From: Lepidurus packardi
Lineage: Eukaryota; Arthropoda; Branchiopoda; Notostraca; Triopsidae
Length of the DNA: 64,000 nucleotides
Assembly (NCBI GenBank): GCA_023053545.1
Contig: JAKZAN010000003.1
Coordinates: 1,201,001-1,265,000 of the forward strand
Direction of reading: 5' to 3'
The position numbers and the translations under genes were made by a program. The notes beneath the pieces are model-generated. The model was not told the origin of the DNA. It did no database searches and worked only from the letters and a program-made list of their open reading frames with translations. Shown piece after piece: positions 43,627-54,278 of the stretch (position 1 is the first letter of the stretch; each line of letters begins with the position of its first letter).

Positions 43627-44470
43627 CTAATGGGTCTTCTTATCACTCTTCCTTTCTTGGTTCTTTCCAGAACACACTCCCCACCGTGAGGAATCGTATA
43701 AATCCTCACTTTTTCTCGTGTCTTCTCGATCGGCGAGTATTTCCGGATCTTCTTGTACTTCTATAATTTCCTCTTGTGAATTAGATCCGTTTTCGTCTAA
43801 TTCAGGTACTAGGTTTTCGTCATCCACATTCATTTCGAGAGGGCAAAGGCATTGAACAGCTCTGCGTAGATTTCCCGAAGTCGTTCGTACTTCCGCTGCT
43901 CTTATCTTTCCATCTCGTCCTATGAATACTGCGTTTATAATCCCAGTCTTCCACAACAGTCGTGTTTTGTTCTTATCCATTACGAGAACTACGTCTCCTA
44001 TTTTAATTTCTTTAGCAGTTTTACGCCATTTCTTCGTGTTATTAAGTTCCACAAGATACTCTTTAGTCCACTTGACCCATAATATGTCGATCAATTGTTG
44101 TCTGTGCTTCAACATTCTTGAGATCTTTGCTGCCTTACTTTCGTTAATTTCCGTGTGAGTGAGGGTTTGTTCTTCCGGCAGTCCATCCATAGAGCGACCT
44201 ATTAGGAAGTGTGCTGGTGTAATAACTTCGGGTTCTTTAGGGTCGTCTCTTAGGTACGTGAGTGGTCTCGAGTTTATCATCGCCTGAACTTCTTTTAAGG
44301 TGGTGTCCAATTGTTCCCAATTTAGGCTAGATTTTCCGAGAGTTTTGCGCAAAGGGACTTTCACACTCCGTACTAGTCGTTCATACATTCCTCCCCACCA
44401 TGGGGCTATACTAGATACTATAAGAAGTTTTGGTAATGTTCCAGTTAAAATTTTGAGTTTATAAGCATAA
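43627..44470 (-). pseudogene. pol: BEL/Pao integrase C-terminal fragment
   Basis: The minus strand encodes SSIAPWWGGMYERLVRSVK (end of the integrase core), SLNWEQLDTTLKEVQAMINSRPLTY, PAHFLIGR and a C-terminal domain with WRKTAKEIKIGDVVLVMD and LLWKTGIINAVFIGRDGKIRAAEV. This is the arrangement at the 3' end of BEL/Pao pol. It is open to the stop at 43627, but everything 5' of the integrase core is absent. Sequence beyond about 44470 is unrelated, so this is an internally deleted or truncated copy. Confidence 0.85.
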
Positions 44471-44496
44471 TTGACTCTTTTGCGTAGAAACCGTAT

Positions 44497-44606
44497 TGCT
44501 TTTGCACACGGTCCATATACAAAAGCGCTCTAACCTTCGAGAGTTTCTAGTGCATTTTTATATAAGTGTGTTTATATATGTTTCTAGTGTGTTTCTATAT
44601 TTTGTG
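44497..44606. repeat. Direct repeat copy B, interrupted by Harbinger H2
   Basis: This diverged copy of 43275-43355 contains TATATTTTGTGTTA at its right end, where H2 is inserted. The other copy reads TATATTTTATGTTAGAAAGT, and the sequence after H2 is TTAGAAAGT. Copy A therefore represents the unoccupied site. Confidence 0.65.
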
Positions 44607-44817
44607 TTATGGCGTTTTCCTTTGGGAGCCCTAGTGCTGAACTTTCATCCACTGAGTGCACTTTGCGTTTTCCTTTGGGAAGCGAGAGCAAGTTCAGTGA
44701 CACTGGGCAAATTCCTTTGGGAAGGTGCGCACTGGAAAGTGCGGCCAAGGGCAGCTTTTGCAGCTCTGACTTTTTCGGCAGTGCTACAGTTTGAGAGCGG
44801 TAGGTTTGGCGCCAAAT

Positions 44818-46160
44818 ATGAACCCAACACAAAAACAAAAGTTACTTTTTCTTCTTTTAGAGGAAATGTCGTCCTCAAGTTCTAGTAGTGACAGTGACAG
44901 TGATGAAATGGCTTTTTTACTTGCGGATTATCAAATTCCCAGGCCCAAAATAAGGAACTACGGGTCCATAATACGTTTGTACTCGGACGAAGAGGTAACC
45001 TAGCTACCTTGTGATTATTCGTTTATAATATCCAGTTCTCTATTCGTTTTTAGTTCAGGAAGAACTTCCGAATGTCTCGGCGGGTATGCGACCAACTTAT
45101 CACGTTATTCCATAATTCTGATTTCTACCCGAAAAGTTGTACGCGTGGGGGTATTCCTCCTAACTCAGCCGACAATTACATCTTGTCATTCCTATGGTAC
45201 TTCATGGGTCTTTAGATAAATTATAACAATCAGTTTATAGGTTTGCAGGTAATAAAGCGTGTCTGCGGGACACTGCTGGTCGTTTCGGGATTGGCGAGAC
45301 ATCACTGTTTCGCCAAATAAACAAAGTAATGGAGTTTTTGCTGGACATCGCGCCACTGTACATATCTTTTCCCAGTACTGTGGAGGCAAAGCGAAAACTA
45401 GCCGATGAATTTTATAGGGTAAGTACTGCTATTTAGCGCTTTAAGAGTCAATAGAGGCTATTTATTAGGTTGCTGGATTCCCTGGGGTGCTCGGGTGCAA
45501 AGACGGAAGCTACATATCCGTCAGAACACCAGCACATAAAATACGGTCTACCTACGTGAATCGCCACGACCAGGTATCCGTAACAATGCAAGGCATCTGT
45601 GACGCGAATAGAGCATTTCTCGACGTCTTTACGGGAACACCCAGCAAAATCCATGATGCCCGCATCTACAAGATGTCTTTCATCTCTAAGGACTTGCCTG
45701 TTATCTGCAACGGCGATTACCATCTACTTGGTAAGCTTTCAAATCATTAACTAAAATATTAAAACGTTCTAGTTTAGGAGATTCAGCATACCCACTGTCC
45801 GAATGGCTAATGACGCCACACAAAGATTTCGGAAACTTAACCCCTGAAAAACTCCAATTCAACCGCAAGCTAAGCTCAACGAGGGTACTAATTGAGAATG
45901 CCTTTGGCATTCTCAAACAACGGTTCCGGCAACTTCAGCATCTGGAATTCCACAGTGTGGATAAGATAACTAAGTTTATTATTTCTTGCTGCGTTCTTCA
46001 TAATTTGTGTATTCGGAACAACGACATTGAGTTCGATACTGTCCACGAAGAAAACAACCCTGCCGGAGAAGATTGCCCTCAAGCAAGCGGGCGAGAAGCC
46101 GAAACGCGACTCCGCGGAGAAGCAAAGCGGGAGCGCCTAGCCATACAAATGGCTAGTTAA
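44818..46160 (+). CDS. PIF/Harbinger DDE transposase of H2, intact (5 exons, 381 aa)
   Basis: Exons 44818-44994, 45054-45207, 45249-45418, 45469-45730 and 45778-46160 join in phase to 1,146 nt with GT..AG introns of 41-59 nt. The N-terminus is Ser/Asp-rich (SSSSSSSDSDSDEMAF). The putative helix-turn-helix includes DTAGRFGIGETSLFRQI. The triad is Asp in LGCKDGSYISVR, Asp in LLGDSAYPLSEWL and Glu in LIENAFGILKQR, with SKIHDARIYK between. The usual GxIDGS is GCKDGS here, but the Asp is kept. A 19-A run follows the stop (46190-46207), near possible 3' end signals. No lesion is visible. Confidence 0.93.
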
Positions 46161-46516
46161 GACAGATTGAAATCTGCATATCTTGTGGTAAAAAAAAAAA
46201 AAAAAAACTATTTTTCATTAAACGAAAATTTCGCAAAAATTGTATTGAAAACGTAACAACTTTGCCTCCCATTTTCAGAACTCACTGACAGTTTTACTAA
46301 CTTTACGTACATTCCGGAATACAAATTTACCTGGATGAGATCTTAACGTTTCTTGGATAAACATGACATTGGTTTGATAAACGATGACTTAGTTATAACA
46401 CTGAGGTAACATTGAATCACTGAGAATTTTGGCAGTCATCTTACAAGGCAGTGAAAATCACAGAGTTAAGATTTGAGTACTGGTAAAAATTAGAATTGCG
46501 AACCGGGCCAAAAAAT

Positions 46517-47384
46517 TCACGCAGCTTGTTTCTCCAAAAGGGATTTAATCAATTCCAGACGCTCTTTATGGCGCTTATCCTTCATCTCTTCTTTCTTCCG
46601 GTTGGACTCTTGCTTTTCCTTGTGAAATTCCAATAGTAAGTTTTGAACTGTTGAATACTTCGTTTTCTTTCTTTCAGGCTCCTCGCCAGAATTTGCGCTC
46701 GTGTTGGGGGACGGAACCGTTTGTTTCTCCCTAGCGTCTTCCTTCTGCGAGACAGTTTCCTTGTGGGCGACAATGCCAACTCCCCTTCTTATCTCAGGCT
46801 CTATCGAGTCGTCCAGCGAGGCAATCTTGCTTAGCTCGTCTTCGTATTCTACAGAGGTCCTGGTGTTTCCGCTCCTTTTATTTAAATCAAGAGCTCCCTT
46901 CTTTCGCTTCATGAGGGTTTTGTATCTATTCTCGCATTGCGCATTAGATTTGGACGACGAAATAACAGCGAGATCTTCCGATATTCTTCCCCACATCGCC
47001 TTCTTGTTTTTGAATTTCTTCAAGGGACCAATTTCATCCATGTACTCATGGTACTTTTGGAGAAGGAAACGAGTCTCTCCTTCGGTCCAGTCATTTCGTG
47101 TGTTTTGCGTAGAAGCAGCAGGTAGAGAATCTTCCTCCGTTTCAGGCTCTAGAACACCGATGTCAACCAAGAGTTGTCTTTGGAGAGACCGGACTTGAAT
47201 TTGTCCTGAATTAAATTAAATAGCTTATTCACAATATCGAAACAACAATTATAAATTAAGGTAATACAAAAGTACCGTCCACTGTAACCGTGCAGAGAAA
47301 TTCTGACCCGTTCGGAACCGGAATGCCCTCCTCGTTCCTCACAAAGTCTTCAAACAAAAAAGACGTAGAAGCTGAAGCAGCCAT
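46517..47384 (-). CDS. Myb/trihelix-like partner protein of H2, intact (2 exons, 265 aa)
   Basis: Exon 1 (47384-47276, MAASASTSFLFEDFVRNEEG) and exon 2 (47205-46517) join in phase to 798 nt across a 70-nt GT..AG intron. A Myb/SANT-trihelix domain spans DWTEGETRFLLQKYHEYM, FKNKKAMWGRISEDLA and AQCENRYKTLMKRKKG. The C-terminal half is charged, with a long Lys/Arg/Glu coiled coil (KEKQESNRKKEEMKDKRHKE). Such proteins partner the Harbinger transposase for DNA binding and nuclear import. Confidence 0.92.
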
Positions 47385-47551
47385 GTTTACAAACAAGCAG
47401 GAAAACAGAGGAGGACCGTTGCACTAGCCGTCTTCCTTTGGGAACTGCCTTTTGGCACTGGCTGGGGCGCTGTGACGCCCCAGTGGCGAAAACTCGGAAA
47501 CTGGGGCAGCACTAAAAATGCACTCAGTGTTCCCAAAGGAAAACGCCATTA

Positions 47552-48480
47552 GAAAGTCCCATTTCTCCACTGTGAGCTTTGGGTTTGAAATTCGTAGTTC
47601 TTTCTCTAGCGTTGAATCTTAATGCCTTACCTTTGTCGGTATTCAGTCTCATCATCTTTCAGTCATTCCCATGGTCTTTCCCTTTATGAGCCTGAGAGAA
47701 ATTTTCTCATCACTGTTGTTAACGATCCTATTTTTTAAAGAAGTTTTCCTCCTTTGGGGGGAAACATTTAGCTGCTCTTGTGAGGGGAACTAACGCGCTT
47801 ATTGTCTCAGTTTGTATTGCATTACGGTTGTCGTATGAAATTGTGTATGCTCGACCTCGCTATGTTGTTGTTGGCAATTGTCGGGCTTGATCATATATGT
47901 ATTACGTGTGATGCCTTGTGGAAAACGCTGTAAGTTTTAACATTATACTTGCGAGTATGTCGGTGTGCACACGTTTGAAGTTGATCTAAATTCCTTTCAG
48001 TTCCATGTAGCTTTCTTGCGCTTTGTTTCTCAATGGTCCGTTTTCGCGAAGTGAGTCCCTAATGGGACCCTTTCTGATGTAAGTGTAGTTTTGCTTCCTC
48101 CCTTATTTTTGCGCTTTACTTCTGTATTGTCCGTTTCCGTGAAGTTGTCATCTTTAATGGGCTCTGTGTAAGTAGTGCAATAAGTGTAGTTTTGCTTATA
48201 ATATACGCAGAAGGAAAGTCGAGCATCATAGCTATACTTACGCCCATGATTTCAATTTTAAAAAAGGAAAGTAGTTAGCAGAATGCCTTATCAATTTGGT
48301 GACGAAATCCATTGTACGTCCTGGGTCTACAAACACTGATGAAGTAATTTTTCTTGTCATTCGTAGATTAGAATAATACGGATCTTGCTCAAACAAGACC
48401 ACCTCATACTAGGTAGAGTCAGCGTTCAACTCTCTATATTTCGTCCATTAGCTAATAGTCAGCTACATTTTTTCAACCAG
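47552..48480. other. No gene recognised
   Basis: AT-rich DNA with no recognisable domain. Upstream exons of the 48481-49076 gene might lie here, but I could not place them. Confidence 0.4.
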
Positions 48481-49076
48481 AAACGAGCAAGCAACGAAGC
48501 AAAAAGAGAAGGCAGGTAGAAACTCTCAAAGCAAAGTGGGAAAATAACATTGCTATGTACAACAAACTCCGGGAATGCGTGCCCAACGCTTCTGAATTTC
48601 TTCCTTTGGTATTACACCAGGAGGAACCCATTGGTCATCAAAGTAAGATTTTTTAACGCTTTTGAAAAACCCATAATTAAAGAGAAAAATAACCAGGTGG
48701 CCGCTATGGGTTGGTGAAAGCCGTTGAACTGTTAACTCGCCTAGAACGAGTCAGGGAAGAAAAGGGAATTATTGAAAGAGAGATGCGTGATGTCCTGTCT
48801 TATTATGCCGAGAGGGAGGAAAAACTCAAAAGTGTAGACGTGTATAGTGCATGTCCGCTGGACCAAAACGGTCGGTACAGCTCATCTGCGCCCTTAGAGG
48901 AATTCGTCGTTGATGGTTTACATTCATTCGCGGTAAAGGGGATGCAACGTGTGACTGCTTTAAGAGTAAATGCGATACGAAATTTTGGCGCTGCATTCCA
49001 TCAGTGCAGTTTGGACGACAGTGAAGAATCGACCGACGAAAGTGATTTAGACTCTGAAGAAGTAGAGGACGACTAA
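48481..49076 (+). CDS. Unidentified two-exon coding segment with coiled coil
   Basis: Two exons, 48481-48642 and 48697-49076, join in phase across a 54-nt intron (GTAAGA..ACCAG). A good acceptor (TTTTTCAACCAG) precedes the first, so more exons probably lie upstream. The peptide has a basic start (SKQRSKKRRQ), a helical segment, then a coiled coil (LLTRLERVREEKGIIEREMRDVLSYYAEREEKL). It ends in a Ser/Asp/Glu-rich acidic tail (SEESTDESDLDSEEVEDD) at a TAA stop. I do not recognise the family. The coiled coil is vaguely like the C-terminal part of KDZ-type transposon proteins, but no other KDZ motif is visible. No internal stop is present. Confidence 0.5.
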
Positions 49077-49559
49077 GGGAAGCAATTGAAAGTTACGAAA
49101 GTACTGGTGTATTTATATACTGGTACTGGCACTGGTTTATATTACGGCTTCCAATCATTTGGCAGAAACATTGGCAGGGACGATTATCACTTTTAGTTGC
49201 ACTGGCGTAATACTTTTCTTCTCGTATTTTTTAAGCCGTTGGCTCAATTATAAAAACAATATGCCCTTCATCGCCTTTCATTTCAGAAAACTCCCACACC
49301 TATGGCCGGAAAATATAGTGTCAAATATAATATGTCATACTTTGTCTTTGTGTAAGTACCATATTGTTTTCCTGGTTCACCCATAGATCTTCCGCTTCCT
49401 TGTGGTCAACCTGCATACCTCCCTGTAATCCAATAGTCCGAGTATTAACAAAGAAAAAAATATGTCGCTGAAGTACTTGATCAGCTCGTTGTTATAACAT
49501 TCCCTTTCTTAGTATATCTATGCAATGTTGCAGTTCCTAATTACGGCACTTACCAACTT
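49077..49559. other. No gene recognised
   Basis: This intergenic stretch contains a short run of ACTGGT repeats near 49103-49131 and otherwise only short frames. Confidence 0.45.
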
Positions 49560-50320
49560 TTCGTTAAGCTGAGTTTCACAATACTTTTCTGTCCTCTTCT
49601 TCTTGAGTGCATTTCCTAGGAAGCAATGAACCGTTGTTGATAAAGTAACCAGTATTACTGCAAAAATTACCCTTTGCTGGCTTTTCTGCTGATGCACGTA
49701 TGCGTTCTTTTACCGGCGGCATATTCGCATGTTCCGTCCAAGTAGCCTGTAATAGATGTATAAGAATTGAATATGGTAACTGCATGGACTTCGAAATTAG
49801 TTCGTACAGAGTCTTGAGGATCTACAGGGTTAGGTACTTCAGTTCTGGTCATTATCTCACAGCAGCCGCTTCCAGAGCTTTGATTTAATGCCTATGAAAA
49901 TTCATTCTTTTAAAATATTTCTCTAACATTATAGACCCTATATAACTACGGTATTAACTAGCTTTTCGTTAGGCTCTGCTTCACAACCCGTTCCTGTCCT
50001 CGTCTTCTTGGGTACGTTTCCTGGGAAGCAAGTTCTTGACAAAGTAACTAACATTATTTACTGCACAAATTATACTTTTTGCTGGCTTCACCTCTGAGGC
50101 ACGTAAGCGTTCCTTTACCCTCGTCATTGTCGCATGTTCCGCCCCAGTACCCTGTAAAAGACATATAAGAATTAGATATAACTGGTAAACTAGACTTCGA
50201 AATAAGTTCATTCAGAAAATTGAGGATGTGTATGGCTAGGTACTTCAGTGTTGCTGGTCACCATGTCATTGCAGCCACGGCTTTCGTCAGAGCTTTGAAT
50301 TGCCTACGAATATTCCTTTT
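49560..50320 (-). repeat. Tandem duplication of an exon pair (about 405-bp period)
   Basis: Copies at about 49560-49910 and 49965-50320 align along their length. On the minus strand each holds an acceptor, an exon, a short intron and another exon. Copy 1 encodes GTCEYAAGKRTHTCISRKASK followed by NALKKKRTEKYCETQLNEKL, and copy 2 GTCDNDEGKGTLTCLRGEASK followed by VPKKTRTGTGCEAEPNEKL. The shared pattern GTC..GK.T.TC......ASK....KK.RT...CE...NEKL suggests a small cysteine-containing domain. Both copies keep frame and splice sites, which suggests recent coding function. Confidence 0.6.
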
Positions 50321-50518
50321 AAATACATTTTCGCAGCATTTGAAAAAGAAATTAATGAAAAAGGCCGATTTCAATTATACCATATCGGCTGGTGCAGTCA
50401 CTTCTTCAACATTTAAAGGATCCAAGGCACCGGTAGCTTCACCTGGGTTTGGTCTTTCAGGGTCGAGGCTATAATAAAAAAAATAGCATTATTGCCGAAA
50501 AGAAATTAATTATACTTC

Positions 50519-51017
50519 AGCACATAACCTGTTGAGCGCGGAAAGATAATTTCGTTTCAAACCTTCCAGAGTTCCTTTCGCCATGTCGTTCAGAACTTTA
50601 TCACCAGCGGAGTCCGTAGTGTAATAAAAGTTCTCCGAGACCTTATTATACGTCATCAGGCTGCACTGGTGCGCTGGCTCTTTTCCAACTATGAAGAGCA
50701 CACACTTACTCCCAGCCCCCTCGAGCTGTGCCATCTGCAATGTATTGTAAATTACATTAATATCTTGGCCTATGTTTGTTAATTGCAGCTTCACTTACGT
50801 ATTTCAAGATCTGCTTCTTAATGCGGTTTACATTGTTACGACTAACGGAAGCCTGTCTTCCTTTTTCATAGCACGCTTCCAGTTCGGATGCGCGCTTCTG
50901 CTCAATTTCGTCTCGAAATTGAGTATTGACGCCACATTTCGTGCAGGTCTTACGCATGAAATGTTGAACTGTTGCACAGTTCGGACACGTTTTTTTAGTG
51001 TCGCAAATCCAGCTCAT
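50519..51017 (-). CDS. Unidentified zinc-ribbon protein, 5' exons
   Basis: An ATG at 51017 opens an exon with a zinc-ribbon-like pair of CxxC motifs (KKTCPNCATVQHFMRKTCTKCG), a basic helix (KGRQASVSRNNVNRIKKQILKY) and a GTAAGT donor after 50796. The next exon begins near 50738 after a GCAG acceptor (MAQLEGAGSKCVLFIVG..FYYTTDSAGDKVLNDMAKG) and runs to LCAE near 50521. Further candidate exons downstream are SLDPERPNPGEATG..PADM (about 50395-50468) and the duplicated cysteine exons at 49560-50320. I do not recognise the family. It is divergently oriented to the Harbinger transposase at 51178, about 160 bp away. Confidence 0.55.
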
Positions 51018-51177
51018 TTTTGGAAATCAACACGTGGGATTTGCAAATAAACAGTTTGCGGCGGCACCAACCGGTTGAGGCCTGAAATTTCTCAATTGAT
51101 TTCGTCCCGCTAAAAAGCACACCAGAGCCGTGTGCCAAGTCTCTCAAACCTACCACACGAGATAGCTGTGCTAGACT

Positions 51178-52134
51178 TTGGAGAACGTGTTGGCGTATTC
51201 TTATCGCATCAGCGCTCCGTCGGTCTCACTAATATTAAGGGAAACGGCAGTGGCTATATGGGAAGCCTTACAACCCAAGGTTTTGTCCATTCCGTCTAGA
51301 AGGCAATGGAATAAAATAATGGAAGATTTTTGGAACATTTGGAATTTCCCGAATTGCGTAGGAGCAATAGACGGAAAGCATATAAAAATCCAATGCCCGC
51401 GTAACAGTGGATCATCGTATTTCAGCTACGAAGGGGATTTCAGCATAGTTCTGCTTGCCATATGTGATGCGCGTTACAAATTCACATACGTGGATATCGG
51501 GAGCTATGGAAGTTTAAGTGACGGTGGCATATTTGCATCTTCAAAGCTGGGTAGAGCTCTAAGAAGAAATATTTTAGGCATACCCGCTCAAAGTACGCTC
51601 CCAAATACTGATGAACAAATGTCTGTGTTTTTCGTCGGTGACGAGGAGTTTGGCCTTAGTGAACGAATGATGCGCCACTACTCAAGGAGAGATTCCAGAA
51701 ACTTTAGTGAGGAACAGAAAATTTTTAACAGTAGACTATCGAGGGCGCGTCGAGCCATTGAAAACACCTTTGGCATCGTCGCAAGCCGATGGAGACTTCT
51801 GCGAAACGCTATTGTCGCTGATGTTGACAACATTATAAGTTACGTCAAGGCAGTAGTTTGTTTACACAATTACCTACAAAGTGAAGACGATTCAAAGCTT
51901 CAGGCTCAGCGTTTGTACTTCCCACCTGCATGTGTGGACCAAGAAGACCAAAACGGAAACGTGGCGCTTGGAGAGTGGAGGAGACAAGTCGAACGTCTTC
52001 GAGATGTTAGAAGACTTGGCAGTAACAACGCTAGCAGGACAGCATATGCTCAACGAGATATATTAGCTGGCTTTTTAACAACACCCTTAGGAAGCTTGCC
52101 TTGGCAACTAAATGTTGCAAATCGGGGAAACTGA
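51178..52134 (+). pseudogene. PIF/Harbinger-type transposase H3, N-terminus lacking
   Basis: This open frame begins inside the conserved YSYRISAPSVSLILRET helix-turn-helix region, so the N-terminal part is missing or on an unidentified exon. Catalytic motifs are Asp in VGAIDGKHIKI, Asp in FFVGDEEFGLSE and Glu in AIENTFGIVASRWR, with a typical C-terminal VVCLHNYLQ. The body is uninterrupted to the stop at 52134, followed closely by an AATAAA signal (52140). It differs clearly from H1 and H2, being closer to the ALP1-like branch. No matching inverted ends were found. Confidence 0.8.
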
Positions 52135-52400
52135 AATGAAATAAATTTCTTGTATTATCGCGAACTTGCTGTTTATGGCAACTTTAGTCTTTACTGTTTA
52201 ACTGCTGGCTGGTGTAAATAGTCTTTTAAGTTATGGGCTTTACTTCCACTATTTCTCCGGGTCAAGTATGTATGTCATTAACGGATTGACGTTTCAATCA
52301 TTTCTGTAATTTCTCGCCATAACACTCCTGTATTTCTTTGTCCACTTCTTAATTTTTTCATTACACAAACTTTACATTGCATTATATATGCATTCGAGCA
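52135..52400. other. Spacer between the H3 genes
   Basis: Short non-coding stretch between the convergent H3 transposase and MADF/BESS-like partner; it contains the AATAAA at 52140. Confidence 0.5.
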
Positions 52401-52690
52401 TTACATATCATATTCGAGTTCTTCTTGTAGATCATTTAATATGGCCTGAATTCCTCTCTTTGCTTTCAAATATCGCGTCTTTGATAGCTTCTTCATTGAC
52501 ACAGCTACCAATTTTCCGAAAATGTCCGCTTCGTGAACATTTTCCTGAGGCTGGATTAATTTGGACATGACGGCGGAAAATTCACTTCGGGTTTCTGCCA
52601 AGGTATTCAAAATTGGAGAATGCGACCTTTTCCTCTTTTTCGATGAACGCTCGTTGCACCTGAGGGTCCGGGCATGAAAATTTCAAATGC
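52401..52690 (-). pseudogene. MADF/BESS-like partner protein, C-terminal exon
   Basis: After an acceptor (CTCAG) near 52684, the minus strand encodes NERSSKKRKRSHSPILN (basic, nuclear-signal-like) and a C-terminal helical segment DIFGKLVAVSMKKLSKTRYLKAKRGI, ending LNDLQEELEYDM. A helical dimerisation tail of this kind closes MADF-type partner proteins of Harbinger elements. It converges with the H3 transposase. The expected MADF domain upstream was not found. Confidence 0.55.
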
Positions 52691-53435
52691 CTGTGTCGAA
52701 GGTTGCAAATTTTCATCATTTTCGAATAAAATTTCTTGATCGTCGATTAGGGAAACCTAAACTATGCTTTTAAAATCAACTTATCTATAGAGACGGATAA
52801 TTTACTTCTTCAGAAGGTATAACTTTTTCAACATTTCCATCGACAGAGCAGCTCAAATTCGTGGCAGTGCTACAGTAGAACCAAATTATCAATTGAACTT
52901 TAAAATTTTAGCAGATATGTACATGTACTCCTTTTTTTCCAATTTAATAGGGGCTTGAGCATAGCTCGTTTCCTCTTCTTTATTGACTATTTTTTGTTGT
53001 GTTACACAGGCTTTCGTACCAGGTATATTATATGGAGAAAAAAGTCATTTGATTAAAAGGAACTTTTAAGTAACGCATTTGTTATATGGGAACAGTGGGT
53101 TTTTTTATTTTAAAGTTTTAAGATTTTTTTTGCGAAATTGATATAATTGGTGATTGGGATTGAGATTTTTTGGTTAGTTAAGATTTGTTCGGTTTGAAAT
53201 GTAGTTTGTTTTGACTTAGTGTTCTAAGTAAGATGGCTCTAAGTTTGTTTAACAGTGGGCAATGAAAAAGTATATGAGTTAATGTTTGGCGGAAGTAGTT
53301 AGTGCAAGGACAAATCATGTTAGAGGTTTTTTTAATCCGAAATAAATATGATTTTGTACGGAAGTGTGTTGTTCTTAATTGGATAACTGTAGATATGATT
53401 TTGTGTGCATGACTAGATTTGCAAATAGGTTTTGA
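52691..53435. other. AT-rich, probable 3' untranslated part of the LINE
   Basis: No coding sequence was recognised. The stretch lies 3' of the LINE RT on the minus strand and is rich in T runs. No target duplication or poly(A) tail could be assigned. Confidence 0.4.
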
Positions 53436-54266
53436 CTAAGGATTGATGTTTAAATCGTGGAGGGGCGAGATTTGTGTATTCCACTCTTCTGTCCATTTCA
53501 GCAAAATGATTTGTTTAATTGATTTTTTAATGTCTTCTTGTTGGAGTTTTTGTAGAGGGTTTTGTTTTTTTGTCATTTCGATAAAGAGTGAGCATGAGGC
53601 ATACCGTCTATGTATGGGAGTTGATGTGGTTACGGTGTTTGTTTTGTGGGCAAATCTTGGAATTCTTTCTAATTGTAAAAGATCCAATGGGGGTACTCCT
53701 GTTTCTATCTGCAGAGCTGAAGTTGGGGTGGTCCTCAGAGCACCAGTGATGAGAAGGAGTGCGTTTCTGTGGAGTGTTCTTAAAGGTGGAAATGAAGAGA
53801 GTTTAACATTACTCCAAGCAGGTAATCCGTAAAGTAATTTAGAGTAAAAGATGCTTAGAATTAAAGTTCTTAATTGATTAGTTTTTATAGATGGAAGGAA
53901 GTTAGTTAATTTTTTTAGTCTGGTTAAGATATAGTGGCCTTTTGAGGATAGATGGGCGATGTGTCTTTTCCAATTTAATTTTGAATCGACTATAATTCCA
54001 AGGTAGCGCACTTCATCTTTTGGAGGAATGATTTCTTGTCCCCATTTAAGTGGTAGATTTTGTATAGTTCTTTTTCTTGAAAAGTGAATGAGTTCAGTTT
54101 TTGTTTTCGAGAAAGTTAGTTTTGCATGTTCACTCCACTTTTCTATGTCTTTTAGTGCTTTTTCGAGGGTTTTAATATTACCTTTTTCTGATTTGCCACT
54201 GATCAAAAGAAGTAAGTCGTCTGAAAAAGCCTGAATTGTTAATCTTTTACTTTTGATAATTTTCAA
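53436..54266 (-). pseudogene. LINE RT, palm end and thumb
   Basis: The minus strand gives IQAFSDDLLLLISGKS (catalytic FxDD box), KWSEHAKLTFSKTKTELIHFSRKR, VRYLGIIVDSKLNWKRHI, FYSKLLYGLPAWSNVK and RNALLLITGALRTTPTSALQIETGVPPLDLLQLER. It is joined to the upstream RT frame through a TAG within IL-F-L-I-stop-IDDAL. The reading frame is otherwise open to 53436. It is a jockey/CR1-like clade by motif style. No RNase H is visible after the thumb. Confidence 0.85.
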
Positions 54267-54278
54267 TGCATCGTCAAT

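Larger units (their letters stand above)
44610..47548. mobile_element. PIF/Harbinger DNA transposon H2, apparently autonomous
   Basis: This 2,939-bp element has inverted ends TGGCGTTTTCCTTTGGGA and is flanked by TTA (44607-44609 and 47549-47551). The TTTTCCTTTGGGA motif is repeated internally at the left end (near 44660 and 44711). Genes converge: a plus-strand transposase in five exons and a minus-strand Myb-like protein in two exons. Both are fully open after splicing. Confidence 0.95.

Noticed and set aside
43200..44606. Complete BEL element with defined LTRs
   Set aside because: The two repeats match over only about 80 bp with divergence, and their ends lack a clear TG..CA structure, so LTR status is not established.
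46190..46207. Poly(A) tail of a retrocopy
   Set aside because: The A run follows the H2 transposase stop, but that gene retains introns and lies within complete transposon ends.
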